The notes under the pieces: model-generated | The model's database searches: none | Told to the model about the DNA's origin: nothing | Seen by the model: the letters and a program-made list of their open reading frames with translations, nothing else | From: Leucobacter aridicollis | GTDB taxonomy: Bacteria; Actinomycetota; Actinomycetes; Actinomycetales; Microbacteriaceae | NCBI RefSeq assembly: GCF_013409595.1 | Contig: NZ_JACCBD010000001.1 | Location: 1,736,001-1,800,000 of the forward strand | Direction of reading: 5' to 3' | Length of the DNA stretch: 64,000 bases | Part shown: piece by piece, positions 1-10,897 of the stretch | How positions within the stretch are numbered: the first letter of the stretch is position 1 | How the letters are laid out: each line of letters begins with the position of its first letter | Made by a program: the position numbers and the translations under genes

Positions 1-1392
1 CACGGCGACTGCCTCGCGCAGCGTCTCGCGGAGCGTCGCCTCGTCGCGGGGCGCGGCGATCCTGATCCCGGGGACGATCTGCAGCATCGCGAGATCCCAC
101 ACGCCATTGTGGCTCGCGCCATCGGGTCCGGTGATCCCGGCGCGGTCGAGCACGAACGTCACGCCGGCACGGTGCAGCCCGACGTCCATGAGTACCTGGT
201 CGAACGCACGGTTCATGAACGTCGCGTAGATCGCTACGACGGGGTGCAGGCCGCCGTAGGCAAGCCCGGCCGCCGTGGTCACGGCGTGCTGCTCGGCGAT
301 CCCGACGTCGTAGACGCGCTGCGGGTACGCCTGAGCGAAGGCGTCGAGCCCCGTAGGCCGGAGCATCGCGCCGGTGATCCCGACGAGCTTCGGGTTCTTG
401 TGAGCGAGGGCGACGATCTCCTCGCGGAAGACCGACGTCCACCCGCGCTCGGACGACGACGCCAGTGGCGCGCCGTTGTCGGGGTTGATCTGGCCGATCG
501 CGTGGAACTGATCCGCCTCGTCGTTCACCGCCGGAGCATAGCCGCGCCCCTTCTCGGTGATGACGTGGACGAGCGCCGGGCGGCCGTACCCCTTGGCCTG
601 CTTGAGCGCTACCTCGACGGCCGCGAGATCGTGCCCGTCGACGGGGCCGACGTACTTGATGTCGAGGTTGGCGTAGAGATCCTGATTGCCGGATGCGCGC
701 GAGACAAACCCACGCAGCGCGCCGCGAGCAGCACGATACACGGTGCGGCCAGCGGCGCCGAAGTTGTTGAAGAGCCGTTCGCTCCCCTCCTGCAGGTCAC
801 GGTAGCCACCGGTGACGCGCACGCCGTTCAAGAACCGGGCCATGCCGCCGATTGTCGGCGCGTAGGATCGGCCGTTGTCGTTCACGACGATGATGAGGTT
901 GCGGTCATTGTCGTCGGTGATGTTATTGAGCGCTTCCCAGGTCATACCGCCCGTGAGCGCACCGTCACCGACCACGGCGACGACGTGACGGTCCTGCTTG
1001 CCGGTGCTCGCGAAGGCGCGCGAGATGCCGTCGGCCCAGCTCAGCGAGCTCGAGGCGTGGGAGCTCTCGACAACGTCGTGGACGCTCTCCGCACGCTGCG
1101 GGTAGCCGGCGAGTCCGCCGCGCTTTCGCAGATCGGAGAAGTCCTTGCGGCCCGTGAGGAGCTTGTGCACGTAGCTCTGGTGACCCGTGTCCCAGACGAT
1201 CGGATCGTTCGGCGAGTCGAATACACGATGCAGTGCGATGGTGAGCTCAACCACGCCCAGATTCGGCCCCAGATGGCCGCCGGTCTTGGAGACCTCGGCG
1301 ATGAGGAACGCGCGAATGTCAGCCGCGAGCTCCACGCACTCCTCGGGAGTTAACGCGTCGAGATCTCGGGGTCCAGTAATTCGCTCAAGCAC
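1..1392 (-). CDS. dxs: 1-deoxy-D-xylulose-5-phosphate synthase, N-terminal part (cut by window edge)
   Basis: TPP-dependent first enzyme of the MEP isoprenoid pathway (pyruvate + glyceraldehyde 3-phosphate to DXP and CO2), cytosolic. Only the first 464 residues are in the window; the family is about 620-650 aa, so the C-terminal part lies off the left edge. The reverse-strand translation has [16 protein letters not shown] at residues 40-55, the TPP motif GDGALTGG starting near residue 142, and [18 protein letters not shown] close to the edge, all typical of DXS. The GTG start at 1392 directly follows an in-frame TGA, so no longer N terminus is possible. There is no Shine-Dalgarno; a TAGACT box ends six bases upstream, which suggests leaderless translation. 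Identity is secure. Confidence 0.96.
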   Translation of the reverse strand, partial: MLERITGPRDLDALTPEECVELAADIRAFLIAEVSKTGGHLGPNLGVVELTIALHRVFDSPNDPIVWDTGHQSYVHKLLTGRKDFSDLRKRGGLAGYPQRAESVHDVVESSHASSSLSWADGISRAFASTGKQDRHVVAVVGDGALTGGMTWEALNNITDDNDRNLIIVVNDNGRSYAPTIGGMARFLNGVRVTGGYRDLQEGSERLFNNFGAAGRTVYRAARGALRGFVSRASGNQDLYANLDIKYVGPVDGHDLAAVEVALKQAKGYGRPALVHVITEKGRGYAPAVNDEADQFHAIGQINPDNGAPLASSSERGWTSVFREEIVALAHKNPKLVGITGAMLRPTGLDAFAQAYPQRVYDVGIAEQHAVTTAAGLAYGGLHPVVAIYATFMNRAFDQVLMDVGLHRAGVTFVLDRAGITGPDGASHNGVWDLAMLQIVPGIRIAAPRDEATLRETLREAVAV

Positions 1393-1404
1393 TCACCCAG
1401 TCTA
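1393..1404 (-). promoter_or_regulatory. Predicted -10 box for leaderless dxs
   Basis: On the reverse strand TAGACT (1404-1399) is followed by six bases (1398-1393) and then the GTG start of dxs. This spacing would put the transcript start at or next to the start codon. The same -10-N6-start layout recurs at other genes in this window. No clear -35 box was identified. Confidence 0.55.
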
Positions 1405-1670
1405 CTGAACAAAGCCGAACGGACTCCGACCGGCGCGGTGCCGCCATCACCAGCCAAAGTGAGAGACCTTCGGCAGGGGAAATGTCTACCGAGCGGCGCC
1501 GCTACTGCTAGTCTCGCACGCTCGTACGTAGTTCCCAGCCGTGGCAACTGCATTTCGAGTTTCGGGTAGAGCAGAAGGGACGGTGTTCCCTAGCGTCAGA
1601 AGTGCCGCGCATCACCCATGTGTGGTCCGTCCCGAAACCAAGGCGGGGCGCAGTTACAAGGAGGACTCCA
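1405..1670. other. Intergenic region between dxs and the lipoprotein/ABC operon
   Basis: Together with the dxs promoter and the leader ORF, this forms a gene-free stretch of about 310 bases between divergent genes. The open frames crossing it look random. A TAGTCT hexamer at 1509-1514 is a possible -10 box for the rightward operon and would give a 5' leader of roughly 150 bases. No riboswitch class was recognised. Confidence 0.4.
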
Positions 1671-1703
1671 ATGAAGCAGCGAACAACGATGGTTCGCGCG
1701 TAG
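1671..1703 (+). CDS. 10-codon leader ORF upstream of the lipoprotein gene
   Basis: ATG at 1671 opens MKQRTTMVRA and stops with TAG at 1701-1703. It is preceded by a strong ribosome binding site (AAGGAGG, 1658-1664) at good spacing. The lipoprotein ATG at 1705 starts one base after the stop codon and has no ribosome binding site of its own, so translation of the lipoprotein could depend on reinitiation. Alternatively this is the remnant of an older, longer signal peptide now out of frame by one base. Either reading is an inference. Confidence 0.4.
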   Translation: MKQRTTMVRA

Positions 1704-1704
1704 C

Positions 1705-2310
1705 ATGCGATTTCCCGTTCCCTTGCGCTCCGCCAGCTCAGTGACTTCCGCCGCTGGGCTGGCGGGCGCGATACTCGTCGCAACGCTCGTCTTCTCAGGG
1801 TGCTCCTCGTCTGGGAGTTCCCAGGCCACGGCGGAACCAACCGGGCCGTGGGCAGCAACGTTGAAGACCATGAGCCTGGAGGGCGACGGCTTCGTTCAGA
1901 CGGTGCTCCATGACGGTGAGATCTCCGACATGGAGTATCAGGAGGCGATGACACGGGTAGAGACCTGTTACGCGTCGCACAACGCGAGCGTGACCTACGA
2001 CGCCTACGGCTTTGAAACCGTCGAGAGCCTTGACGGCACAGGCGACCCGTTGGAGATCATGGGTGCCTGCGCGGAGTCTGACGGCGGGATCGTCATGCTC
2101 TACGACCAGATTCGCCGGAACCCAGATAACAGAAGTGAGGAAGAGCTGCTCACGGCCTGCCTTGTTCGCTCCGGGGTCGTTGACAAGGGATTCACCGTCG
2201 ACGACTTCCTTGAAGTGATGGATTCTTCAGCCAGCACCCCGTGGGAGGCCGACGACGAGCGGGTGACCCTGTGCAACAAGGATCCGCTCGGACTGGTCTC
2301 GGGACAGTAG
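1705..2310 (+). CDS. Secreted lipoprotein of unknown function, first gene of ABC export operon
   Basis: A 201-aa lipoprotein. The basic N terminus (MRFPVPLR) is followed by a hydrophobic stretch and a lipobox VFSGC with the lipidated Cys at residue 33, then a Ser-rich linker. The mature part is acidic and has four further cysteines (in ETCYA, GACAE, TACLV and TLCNK), enough for two disulfides outside the membrane. I do not recognise a named domain. The next gene starts 3 bases later, followed by an ABC ATPase and permease, so it is probably the extracytoplasmic substrate-handling or accessory part of that transporter. The start is uncertain because the only good ribosome binding site belongs to the 10-codon ORF just upstream. 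Confidence 0.75.
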   Translation: MRFPVPLRSASSVTSAAGLAGAILVATLVFSGCSSSGSSQATAEPTGPWAATLKTMSLEGDGFVQTVLHDGEISDMEYQEAMTRVETCYASHNASVTYDAYGFETVESLDGTGDPLEIMGACAESDGGIVMLYDQIRRNPDNRSEEELLTACLVRSGVVDKGFTVDDFLEVMDSSASTPWEADDERVTLCNKDPLGLVSGQ

Positions 2311-2313
2311 CAC

Positions 2314-3384
2314 GTGGGCGCTTCTCAGCTCAACTCGCGACGTCGGGCGCGATCAATCGGGTATGCAGTTCTGGCACTGGCTGCTCTCGTCGCGCTCGCT
2401 ACCGGGGTTCTCGCGGGCATCTTCGTGTCCACGCCGCCACCCCCAAAGGAGCTTGAACCCGGGCAAGTGATCACGACGGTTCCGATCACGGAACGGGAAT
2501 TCGACGATGCGCGAGACGTCGATATTGGCGTGACAAAGCAGGCTGCGCCCTCTCTAACGATTGACGCATCGGGCAAGCTCACCTCGTTCACGTGCAGCCC
2601 CGGCCAGCCGCTGGCCTCCGGCGAAAGCGTACTTACGGTGGACGGTGAGCCCGTCATCAGTCTTTCTCTCCCGACGCCAATGTGGCGCGATCTGTCCCTC
2701 GGTGATAGCGGCACCGATGCCACGGCAGTCAACGACGAGCTTCGCCGGCTTGGCTACGCGTCGGGCCCTGCAAATGCGGTGTCCCCTGAGACGCTCGCCG
2801 GGTTCAACCAGCTTCGGGTAGACCGCGGGAGCTCAACAGCTTCTGGGCCGATACGGGCTAGCGGCGTGCTCTGGTTACCCCCGGGCACGAACACGGTGGG
2901 CGCATGCACGAAGCAGGTTGGTGACGTGCTCGAGCCCGGAGCCGCTGTCGCCGACCTGCCAACCGGTCTCACGAAAGCCGTGCTCACTTCACTGGGGGAA
3001 ACAGCGTTCGAGGGGAAGCGAGAGTTGGTTCTCGGTCCCGAGGCGCTCCCCGTGCCCGAGGACGGGGTGATCACGGACCCGCAGACCCTTCAGAAGATCT
3101 CTCTGTCAACCGAGTACTCAGAAGCGGCAGCCGAGAGCGATTCTTCGACAGTAGAGTTCACCGCGAAATGGCGACTCGCCACCGCAGCCGCCGCGAGCGT
3201 GATTCCACCGAGCCCCATCACCAATCTCCACGATGGCACGGGGTGCGTGTTGGTGGACGGCCACCCCCAGGGCGTGACGGTTGTTGGCTCAGAACTTGGG
3301 CAGACGTTCGTCACGTTCGAGGGCGAAGGCTCGCTCGGGCTCACTGTCACCGTCGCCCCGCCTGCCACGACGAAGTGTGAGTAG
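2314..3384 (+). CDS. Membrane-anchored HlyD/MacA-like adaptor with peptidoglycan-binding-like domain
   Basis: A 356-aa protein with one N-terminal membrane anchor (about residues 15-38, YAVLALAALVALATGVLAG) and a large outer domain. Residues about 75-115 (SGKLTSFTCSPGQPLASGES) resemble the first half of a biotinyl/lipoyl-like hairpin of MacA/HlyD adaptors, and the later ACTKQVGDVLEPGAAVADL segment resembles the second half. Between them, SLGDSGTDATAVNDELRRLGY resembles a PG_binding_1 domain (usual form LGDSGxDVxxLQxxLxxLGY) but is degenerate. This interrupted layout is known in actinobacterial ABC export clusters. It is probably the adaptor linking the ATPase/permease pair to the cell wall or the lipoprotein. 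GTG start at 2314, three bases after the upstream stop. Confidence 0.75.
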   Translation: MGASQLNSRRRARSIGYAVLALAALVALATGVLAGIFVSTPPPPKELEPGQVITTVPITEREFDDARDVDIGVTKQAAPSLTIDASGKLTSFTCSPGQPLASGESVLTVDGEPVISLSLPTPMWRDLSLGDSGTDATAVNDELRRLGYASGPANAVSPETLAGFNQLRVDRGSSTASGPIRASGVLWLPPGTNTVGACTKQVGDVLEPGAAVADLPTGLTKAVLTSLGETAFEGKRELVLGPEALPVPEDGVITDPQTLQKISLSTEYSEAAAESDSSTVEFTAKWRLATAAAASVIPPSPITNLHDGTGCVLVDGHPQGVTVVGSELGQTFVTFEGEGSLGLTVTVAPPATTKCE

Positions 3385-3994
3385 GCGAACCTTGCGAGTT
3401 TCTTTGGATTCAGTAGCGCACGGGTACAGGGGCCAGCATCGCCTCTTCTCGAACCTGACGGCAGAGCTGCTCCCCGATCACGTCTACGCCCTTGTCGGGC
3501 CATCAGGATCAGGCAAGAGCACCCTTCTCAGCCTGCTGGCCGGGTGGTACCCGCCACTGTCGGGCACCATCGCCTTTGAAGGCGTAGACCGCGTTGGATG
3601 GGTGTTTCAGAACCCACACGGCGTCGCGCAACGCTCCGCTCTCGACCACGTCTCCCTCCCCCTGCAAGCTGGTGGCGCCAGGCGACCAGCCGCCAAGCTG
3701 CGAGCTCTCACGCTGTTGCGCGAGTTCGGTCTTGCCGACGTCGCCTCGCACAGGTTCTCTGAGCTATCTGGCGGCGAAGCACAGCGTCTCATGCTCGCGC
3801 GAGGTATCGCGGCGGCACCCCAGCTACTGCTCGTCGACGAGCCGACCGCGCAGCTTGACATGCGCACGGCCGAGCGAGTCAACGAGTCCCTCCAAGCGCT
3901 AGCTCATCGCGGTGCGATCGTGGTGGTAGCCACGCACGACCAGAACACCCGCCGGCGTTGCACTGACGTCCTAGATCTCGCGGACTACGCGTGA
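3377..3994 (+). CDS. ABC transporter ATP-binding protein (MacB/LolD-like)
   Basis: A 205-aa nucleotide-binding domain of the MacB/LolD/FtsE type. Walker A GPSGSGKST is at residues 41-49, signature LSGGEAQ at 130-136, Walker B LLLVDEP at 150-156 and the switch His at 187 (ATHDQ). The Q-loop is VFQNP at about 76-80. The GTG start at 3377 overlaps the end of the adaptor gene by 8 bases (GTGAGTAG), and the stop overlaps the permease start by 4 bases (GTGA), so the three genes are translationally coupled. Longer frames reaching back to 3281 would overlap the adaptor gene heavily and are not preferred. It should power the neighbouring permease. Confidence 0.93.
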   Translation: MSRRTLRVSLDSVAHGYRGQHRLFSNLTAELLPDHVYALVGPSGSGKSTLLSLLAGWYPPLSGTIAFEGVDRVGWVFQNPHGVAQRSALDHVSLPLQAGGARRPAAKLRALTLLREFGLADVASHRFSELSGGEAQRLMLARGIAAAPQLLLVDEPTAQLDMRTAERVNESLQALAHRGAIVVVATHDQNTRRRCTDVLDLADYA

Positions 3995-5058
3995 GCTGGA
4001 TTCTTGGCGAAGCCCTCCGAAACCTGGTCGCTGGAACCACGAAGGCGCTGCGGAACGCGTGTGTGCTTGCCGGAGTACTGACTCTCTTGACGGCTGCGGA
4101 CGTCTTGACCGTCGACGCACTCGTCGTTCGCGCGCAGGACTATCAACGCTCTGGAGCGTCAATCACGACCTTGGAGGCGCCAGGGCTCATTGACGGGGCG
4201 AGTTGCGACTCGCTTGCGGCCGCTCCTGGCGTGCGGGCGGCCGGTGCGATCCAGCTCGCCGATGACTCGATCACCGCCGCCGCGCTTCCGGGAGGCGCGA
4301 TCGTCTCGATCCGGATCTCCCCAGGGGCGCTTCGGGTGTTCCGCGTTGAGGGCGACACCGGAGGAGCCGGGGCCATTCTCGCGAGCGATGTGATGACGAT
4401 GCTCGGCCTCCACGTTGGTTCCTCACTTCACACGCTGACGGCCGAGGTTCCTATTCGTGGATCCTTCGTCTGGCCACAAGATGGTCGACGTGACGGATTC
4501 GGGTACGCGGCGCTCGTGCCTGATACATCAGGCGCCCCGTTCGACGAGTGCTGGGTTGAGGCGTGGCCCGTACCGCCAAACCTGAGTGAGGTTATGCGGA
4601 CAGCCTTGAACCCCGATCCGTCCCACCAAACCAAGATCGTGTCTTCGCAGGTGAACACGAGCCTCGGACGCACGTTCAACGGCGGCGAGTCGTACTCGGC
4701 GCGAACCACGAAGTTCGCGCCCTATGTAGCGTTATTTATTGGGGCCGGACTGGGATACGTCTCCGTCCGGGCAAGGCGCCTCGAGCTCGCGGCGGCACAA
4801 CACGTCGGTGTGACACGACCCGCTCAAACACTCCAACTGCTGTTCGAAACCGGAATCTGGGTGAGCTGCGCCGGGATCATCACTGGTGGCATCGTCTCGG
4901 CCGGAATCATGGTGATCGCAGAGACACACAGCCCGACTCTCTGGATGCTTGCGCTCTACACCGCTATCCCAGGGATGGCCGGTTGCCTGCTCGGCGCTGT
5001 CGGCGCTTCACTATCGATCACCGAAAAGCAGCTATTCCACTACTTCAAAACCCGCTAG
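3991..5058 (+). CDS. ABC transporter permease (FtsX/MacB-like)
   Basis: A 355-aa membrane protein with the FtsX/MacB layout: one N-terminal helix (about residues 23-48), a large extracytoplasmic domain (about 50-240), then three C-terminal helices (about 243-262, 287-310 and 316-340). The extracytoplasmic part includes two cysteines (GASCDS, DECWVE). It overlaps the ATPase gene by 4 bases and closes the operon. A strong bidirectional hairpin follows. With the adaptor and lipoprotein it looks like a tripartite mechanotransmission-type ABC machine acting on an envelope substrate rather than a classical importer. The substrate cannot be inferred. Confidence 0.85.
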   Translation: MSWILGEALRNLVAGTTKALRNACVLAGVLTLLTAADVLTVDALVVRAQDYQRSGASITTLEAPGLIDGASCDSLAAAPGVRAAGAIQLADDSITAAALPGGAIVSIRISPGALRVFRVEGDTGGAGAILASDVMTMLGLHVGSSLHTLTAEVPIRGSFVWPQDGRRDGFGYAALVPDTSGAPFDECWVEAWPVPPNLSEVMRTALNPDPSHQTKIVSSQVNTSLGRTFNGGESYSARTTKFAPYVALFIGAGLGYVSVRARRLELAAAQHVGVTRPAQTLQLLFETGIWVSCAGIITGGIVSAGIMVIAETHSPTLWMLALYTAIPGMAGCLLGAVGASLSITEKQLFHYFKTR

Positions 5059-5125
5059 CCAGTCGGTATTCTCTGCGAGCTCTCCCACAGTGCGACGCGG
5101 CGAGGCACACGGTCACACACGCAAA

Positions 5126-5171
5126 AACGGAACGAACCCCAAGCCAATAGTGGCTTGGGGTTCGTTCCGTT
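5126..5171. terminator. Perfect 21-bp hairpin shared by the permease and acnA
   Basis: Arms 5126-5146 and 5151-5171 are perfectly complementary over 21 bp around a 4-base loop (ATAG). A five-A run at 5123-5127 overlaps the outer base of the left arm and gives a T-tract on the acnA (reverse) side. It lies between convergent genes and fits a bidirectional intrinsic terminator. Confidence 0.85.
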
Positions 5172-5205
5172 GAAGTGGGGGCTCAGCGAGCCCCGCTGTC
5201 AGTGC

Positions 5206-7875
<2,670 letters not shown>

Positions 7876-7938
7876 GAGGTTCCTCCAAAGTCTCTCGATG
7901 TCAAGATAAATCCTACACCCAAACGGAGGCCTCCGCTG

Positions 7939-8721
7939 TCACATCGACGGGGTGTTCTCCCCCGAGATTACGCCCTTTTCGCCATTTGAATCATCTGATG
8001 AAGATCGGAGGCGCTGCACGGCAAACCACGTCGCAACGATGATGACCGCGAACAGCGGCACGCCCATCACGATTCTCGCGACACCGAGCGCCTCGACGCG
8101 CTCGGACAGGTACATCGGAAGCTGCACCGCGAGTCGCGCGACGAACAGGCCAAGCCACATCACTGTCAGCCATAGTGCCGTGCGGCGCACTCGCGTCTGC
8201 TTCCGCCATCCGCGCATGTCGCCGTCGAGCATGCCGATGAGCAGCCCGACCGCTGGCCACCCGACAAGGATCGAAATGAGCAGCCCGAGGCCCCATGCGA
8301 TATTCACAACGAAGCCCGAGAGGAAGTAGTCGACCCCGCGCCCCGTGATCAGCGTGATGATCACCGCGACGCCGACGCCGAGCATGCCGGAGAGCGCGGA
8401 CACGATGGTCTCGCGCCGGACGAGCCTGACGAGCACCAGCAGGAGCGCGAGCGCCCCCGGCACGAGCGCCGAGAGCCGCGCGTCCTTCGTGATCACGAAG
8501 AGCACGACGAAGATGAGGCTCGGAACGATGGCCTCGAGCAGGCCGCGCACGCCACCGATCGCCGCAAAGACGCCCTGCGCGGTGAGCTCCTCCCCGTCGG
8601 CCCCGGCGCGGACCGCGCGAGCGATCCCACCGTTGAGGCCGGGGAGGCGGGCACCGGCGGCCGCCGCAGCGTCGTGCGGCGGCTCGGGCGTCTGATCCGG
8701 ATCGGGGCGCGCGTCACTCAC
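7939..8721 (-). CDS. DUF3159 family integral membrane protein
   Basis: A 260-aa protein with a Pro/Ala-rich cytoplasmic N terminus (about residues 1-60) and five or six predicted membrane helices, for example SLIFVVLFVI, SALVPGALALLLVLVRLV, MLGVGVAVIITLITG and FVVNIAWGLGLLISILV. This matches the actinobacterial DUF3159 family, whose function is unknown. The GTG start overlaps the stop of the DUF3710 gene by 4 bases (GTGA), so the two are coupled, downstream of dut. This dut-DUF3710-DUF3159 order is common in Actinobacteria. Confidence 0.88.
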   Translation of the reverse strand: MSDARPDPDQTPEPPHDAAAAAGARLPGLNGGIARAVRAGADGEELTAQGVFAAIGGVRGLLEAIVPSLIFVVLFVITKDARLSALVPGALALLLVLVRLVRRETIVSALSGMLGVGVAVIITLITGRGVDYFLSGFVVNIAWGLGLLISILVGWPAVGLLIGMLDGDMRGWRKQTRVRRTALWLTVMWLGLFVARLAVQLPMYLSERVEALGVARIVMGVPLFAVIIVATWFAVQRLRSSSDDSNGEKGVISGENTPSM

Positions 8722-9368
8722 GCGTCGACCGCCCCAGGGGCGGGAGCGCCGGGCTGCACGCCTGCCGGCACCTTTAGGGGCAACAGGTCGCCGGGAGGCA
8801 TCGGCAGATCGCCGCGGACCACGACGATCTCGCGGAACAGCTCGATCACGCTGGCGCGCGCGTCAGCATCAACCGCGGCCTTGCCCATGAGAATTCCGCG
8901 GAGGATCCAGCGCGGACCGTCCACACCGATGAAGCGAGCGGCGCGCGTTCCGCCGCCCTGCTCCGCGGGAACCGCCGTCGCGGTGAGCAGCTCGGCGCCG
9001 AGCGCGCCATCCTCCTCGACGACCTCCGCTCCCTGGGCGGTGAGCTGTGCGGTGAGATCATGCCGGATCTGGTTCCACATGCCGCTCGTCTTCGGGGCAG
9101 AGAACGCCTGCACCTGCAGCAGGGACTCGGCGTACTCGAGCGAGACGGCGACGACACGCTTCGCGCGCTCGTCAACCTCGAGTCGCATCTGCAGGCCCTC
9201 GCGCGGGGCGATCTTGATGCCGCCGAGGTCGACGTACGGGCGCATCGTCGGAACCTCGGTGAAGTCGAATGGGCCGTGCGTCTCACGGTCAGCCGGCGCC
9301 GACTTCGTGGTGTCGACGGCCTCGGCCTCAACCGAATCGGTAGGCTCGGTGGTGTCGTGATCATTCAT
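8718..9368 (-). CDS. DUF3710 family protein
   Basis: A 216-aa soluble protein of the actinobacterial DUF3710 family (function unknown). The conserved core starts with GPFDFTEVP and YVDLGGIKIAP (about residues 32-56), followed by SLLQVQAFSAPKTSGMWNQIR and RFIGVDGPRWILRGILMG. An acidic, low-complexity N terminus precedes the core. ATG start at 9368 has GAGGAGACG upstream. It lies 19 bases downstream of dut and overlaps DUF3159, so the three form one transcription unit. No catalytic motif is evident. Confidence 0.9.
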   Translation of the reverse strand: MNDHDTTEPTDSVEAEAVDTTKSAPADRETHGPFDFTEVPTMRPYVDLGGIKIAPREGLQMRLEVDERAKRVVAVSLEYAESLLQVQAFSAPKTSGMWNQIRHDLTAQLTAQGAEVVEEDGALGAELLTATAVPAEQGGGTRAARFIGVDGPRWILRGILMGKAAVDADARASVIELFREIVVVRGDLPMPPGDLLPLKVPAGVQPGAPAPGAVDA

Positions 9369-9387
9369 TGTTACGTCTCCTCAATCG

Positions 9388-9849
9388 TTACGCGGTCGCG
9401 GTCTGTGCGGCGCCGCTCACACCGGTGGACCCAAACCCACTCGCCCCGCGGGCCGAGTCGTCTGGGAGGTCGTCGACGGGCACGAATACCGCCCGGCTCA
9501 CTGGCATGACAATGACCTGAGCAATGCGGTCGCCCACGGCAACATCGAACGGGGTGCGTGCGTCAGTGTTCAGCAGCGTCACCTTAATCTCGCCGCGGTA
9601 GCCCGCGTCGACCGTTCCCGGCGAGTTCACGACGGTGATTCCGTGTTTCGCCGCGAGTCCGCTCCTCGGCACCACGAACGCCGCGTACCCGGTCGGGAGC
9701 GCAATCGACACGCCCGTGCCGATCAGGGCGCGCTCGCCGGGGAGCAGGGTTACCGCTTCGGCGGCGCGAAGATCCGCGCCAGCGTCGTCAGCGTGGGCGT
9801 AGAGCGGAGGATGATCCGCAACGATGGGCACATGTACTACATCAGTCAC
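9388..9849 (-). CDS. dut: dUTP diphosphatase
   Basis: A 153-aa trimeric dUTPase that hydrolyses dUTP to dUMP and PPi, protecting DNA from uracil and feeding dTMP synthesis. The five family motifs are visible: DDAGADLRA (21-29), PRSGLAAKHGI, NSPGTVDAGYRGEI with the catalytic Asp in VDAGYRG, VGDRIAQVIV, and the C-terminal flexible arm RGASGFGSTG. Length is normal for the family. GTG start at 9849; a TAGCCT box exactly six bases upstream suggests a leaderless mRNA. It is the first gene of dut-DUF3710-DUF3159. Confidence 0.97.
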   Translation of the reverse strand: MTDVVHVPIVADHPPLYAHADDAGADLRAAEAVTLLPGERALIGTGVSIALPTGYAAFVVPRSGLAAKHGITVVNSPGTVDAGYRGEIKVTLLNTDARTPFDVAVGDRIAQVIVMPVSRAVFVPVDDLPDDSARGASGFGSTGVSGAAQTATA

Positions 9850-9861
9850 GTGCTCAGGCTA
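9850..9861 (-). promoter_or_regulatory. Predicted -10 box for leaderless dut
   Basis: Reverse strand TAGCCT (9861-9856), six bases, then the dut GTG start at 9849. No Shine-Dalgarno precedes the start codon, so translation from a leaderless transcript fits best. Confidence 0.5.
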
Positions 9862-9943
9862 TCGGATCGACCGTGGAGCGCGCGCGAGGATGCGGGAATG
9901 TGGCGGCTCGGCGCTGCACACGGAAACATCACCGGCGACGCGG

Positions 9944-9955
9944 GATAATGGGGCC
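9944..9955 (+). promoter_or_regulatory. Predicted -10 box for leaderless DUF3093 gene
   Basis: GATAAT at 9944-9949 is followed by six bases (GGGGCC) and then the ATG at 9956. The hexamer is close to the TATAAT consensus, and the spacing matches that seen at dxs, dut, the PAC2 gene and map. Confidence 0.55.
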
Positions 9956-10420
9956 ATGACCGCAAACACTACGGCAGTTCGCTACCGCGAGCGCCTTCTC
10001 CCGGGGCCGGGCTTCTTTGGCGCCTGGCTGCTCCTCATTCCAGCGACCGCCCTCGTGATGACGCCCATCAACAAGTCGGCCGCGATCCCGGTCGCTGTCG
10101 GCCTGTATGTGCTCGTTGCGCTCATCTTCTTCGCGCTGAGCCCGGTGATCCAGGTCGAGAACGGCGAGCTCCGCGCGGGGCGCGCTGCGATCCCGGTCTC
10201 GCTGATTGGCGCCGTCGAGCCGCTCGGCGCAGACGCGCTCCGGGACGCGATTGGCCCCGGAGCAGACGCCAGAAACTACATGGTGGTGCGCGGCTGGATC
10301 CACCGCGGACTGAAGCTCGAAATCACCGACGAGAGCGATCCGACGCCGCATTGGATCCTGACAAGCCGAAAGCCCCTCGCGCTTGCTGAAGCGCTCGGGG
10401 CGAAGGGGCACGCAGGCTAA
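9956..10420 (+). CDS. DUF3093 family membrane protein
   Basis: A 154-aa protein with two adjacent N-terminal membrane helices (about residues 18-36 and 42-60) and a cytoplasmic C-terminal domain ending in HWILTSRKPLALAEAL. This is the pattern of the actinobacterial DUF3093 family, usually found next to dut; its function is unknown. The ATG at 9956 is chosen over upstream in-frame starts because it matches the family N terminus (YRERLLPGPGFF) and sits six bases behind a good -10 box. Its stop overlaps the convergent DUF4193 stop by four bases. Confidence 0.88.
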   Translation: MTANTTAVRYRERLLPGPGFFGAWLLLIPATALVMTPINKSAAIPVAVGLYVLVALIFFALSPVIQVENGELRAGRAAIPVSLIGAVEPLGADALRDAIGPGADARNYMVVRGWIHRGLKLEITDESDPTPHWILTSRKPLALAEALGAKGHAG

Positions 10421-10710
10421 GCGTCACACTCGACGCAGATCGGTCCGAGATCGATTTCGCGGGAGAGCTGCGACCGGTGGCGCACAAGGAAGCAGTTCAC
10501 GCAGGTGAACTCGTCCGCCTGCTGCGGCAGCACGACGACGTCGAGCTCGACGTCTGAGAGATCCGACCCACCGAGATCGAAACTTGGATTGTCAGCGTCC
10601 TCCGAGTCAATCGACGAGGGACCCTTCGACGGGCCGCGCTCTTTGAGCGCCTCAATCGACTCGGCTGTTTCGTCGTCGTTCTTACGAGGTGCGTCGTAAT
10701 CAGTTGCCAT
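10417..10710 (-). CDS. DUF4193 family zinc-ribbon-like small protein
   Basis: A 97-aa acidic protein with two CxxC knuckles at its C-terminal end (C70/C73 and C92/C95), fitting a single zinc-binding ribbon. The C terminus (CVNCFLVRHRSQL, DLGPICVECDA) is the hallmark of actinobacterial DUF4193, whose role is unknown. The N-terminal 60 residues are charged and probably disordered. ATG start at 10710 is preceded by GCAGGAG. The gene is convergent with DUF3093 (4-base overlap of stops) and divergent from sepH. Confidence 0.9.
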   Translation of the reverse strand: MATDYDAPRKNDDETAESIEALKERGPSKGPSSIDSEDADNPSFDLGGSDLSDVELDVVVLPQQADEFTCVNCFLVRHRSQLSREIDLGPICVECDA

Positions 10711-10897
10711 GTTTCTCCTGCTTTTCGTCGCGGCTGGCTTTGGGAGCGGCCATAGTCTGCCTCATAGAACGTTCGAACGCAAACCAATATTGCTGAGAGC
10801 GATCTTTGAACCCAAAGTATCCTCCCAATCGCCGGGTCAATGCACGATTCGATCGCGAAGCTGTGGCACTCTTGAGCGAACATCGAAGGGATCTGTA

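Noticed and set aside
109..1353. Long rightward open frame of about 414 codons opposite dxs
   Set aside because: The reverse strand encodes a clear DXS; the forward frame is an antisense shadow produced by high GC at third codon positions.
1705..5058. ABC cluster as a horizontally acquired island
   Set aside because: No integrase, tRNA boundary, direct repeats or obvious base-composition break was seen around it.
10745..10775. LexA/SOS box suggested by GAACGTTC upstream of sepH
   Set aside because: The two half sites have no 4-base spacer, so it does not fit the actinobacterial SOS consensus.
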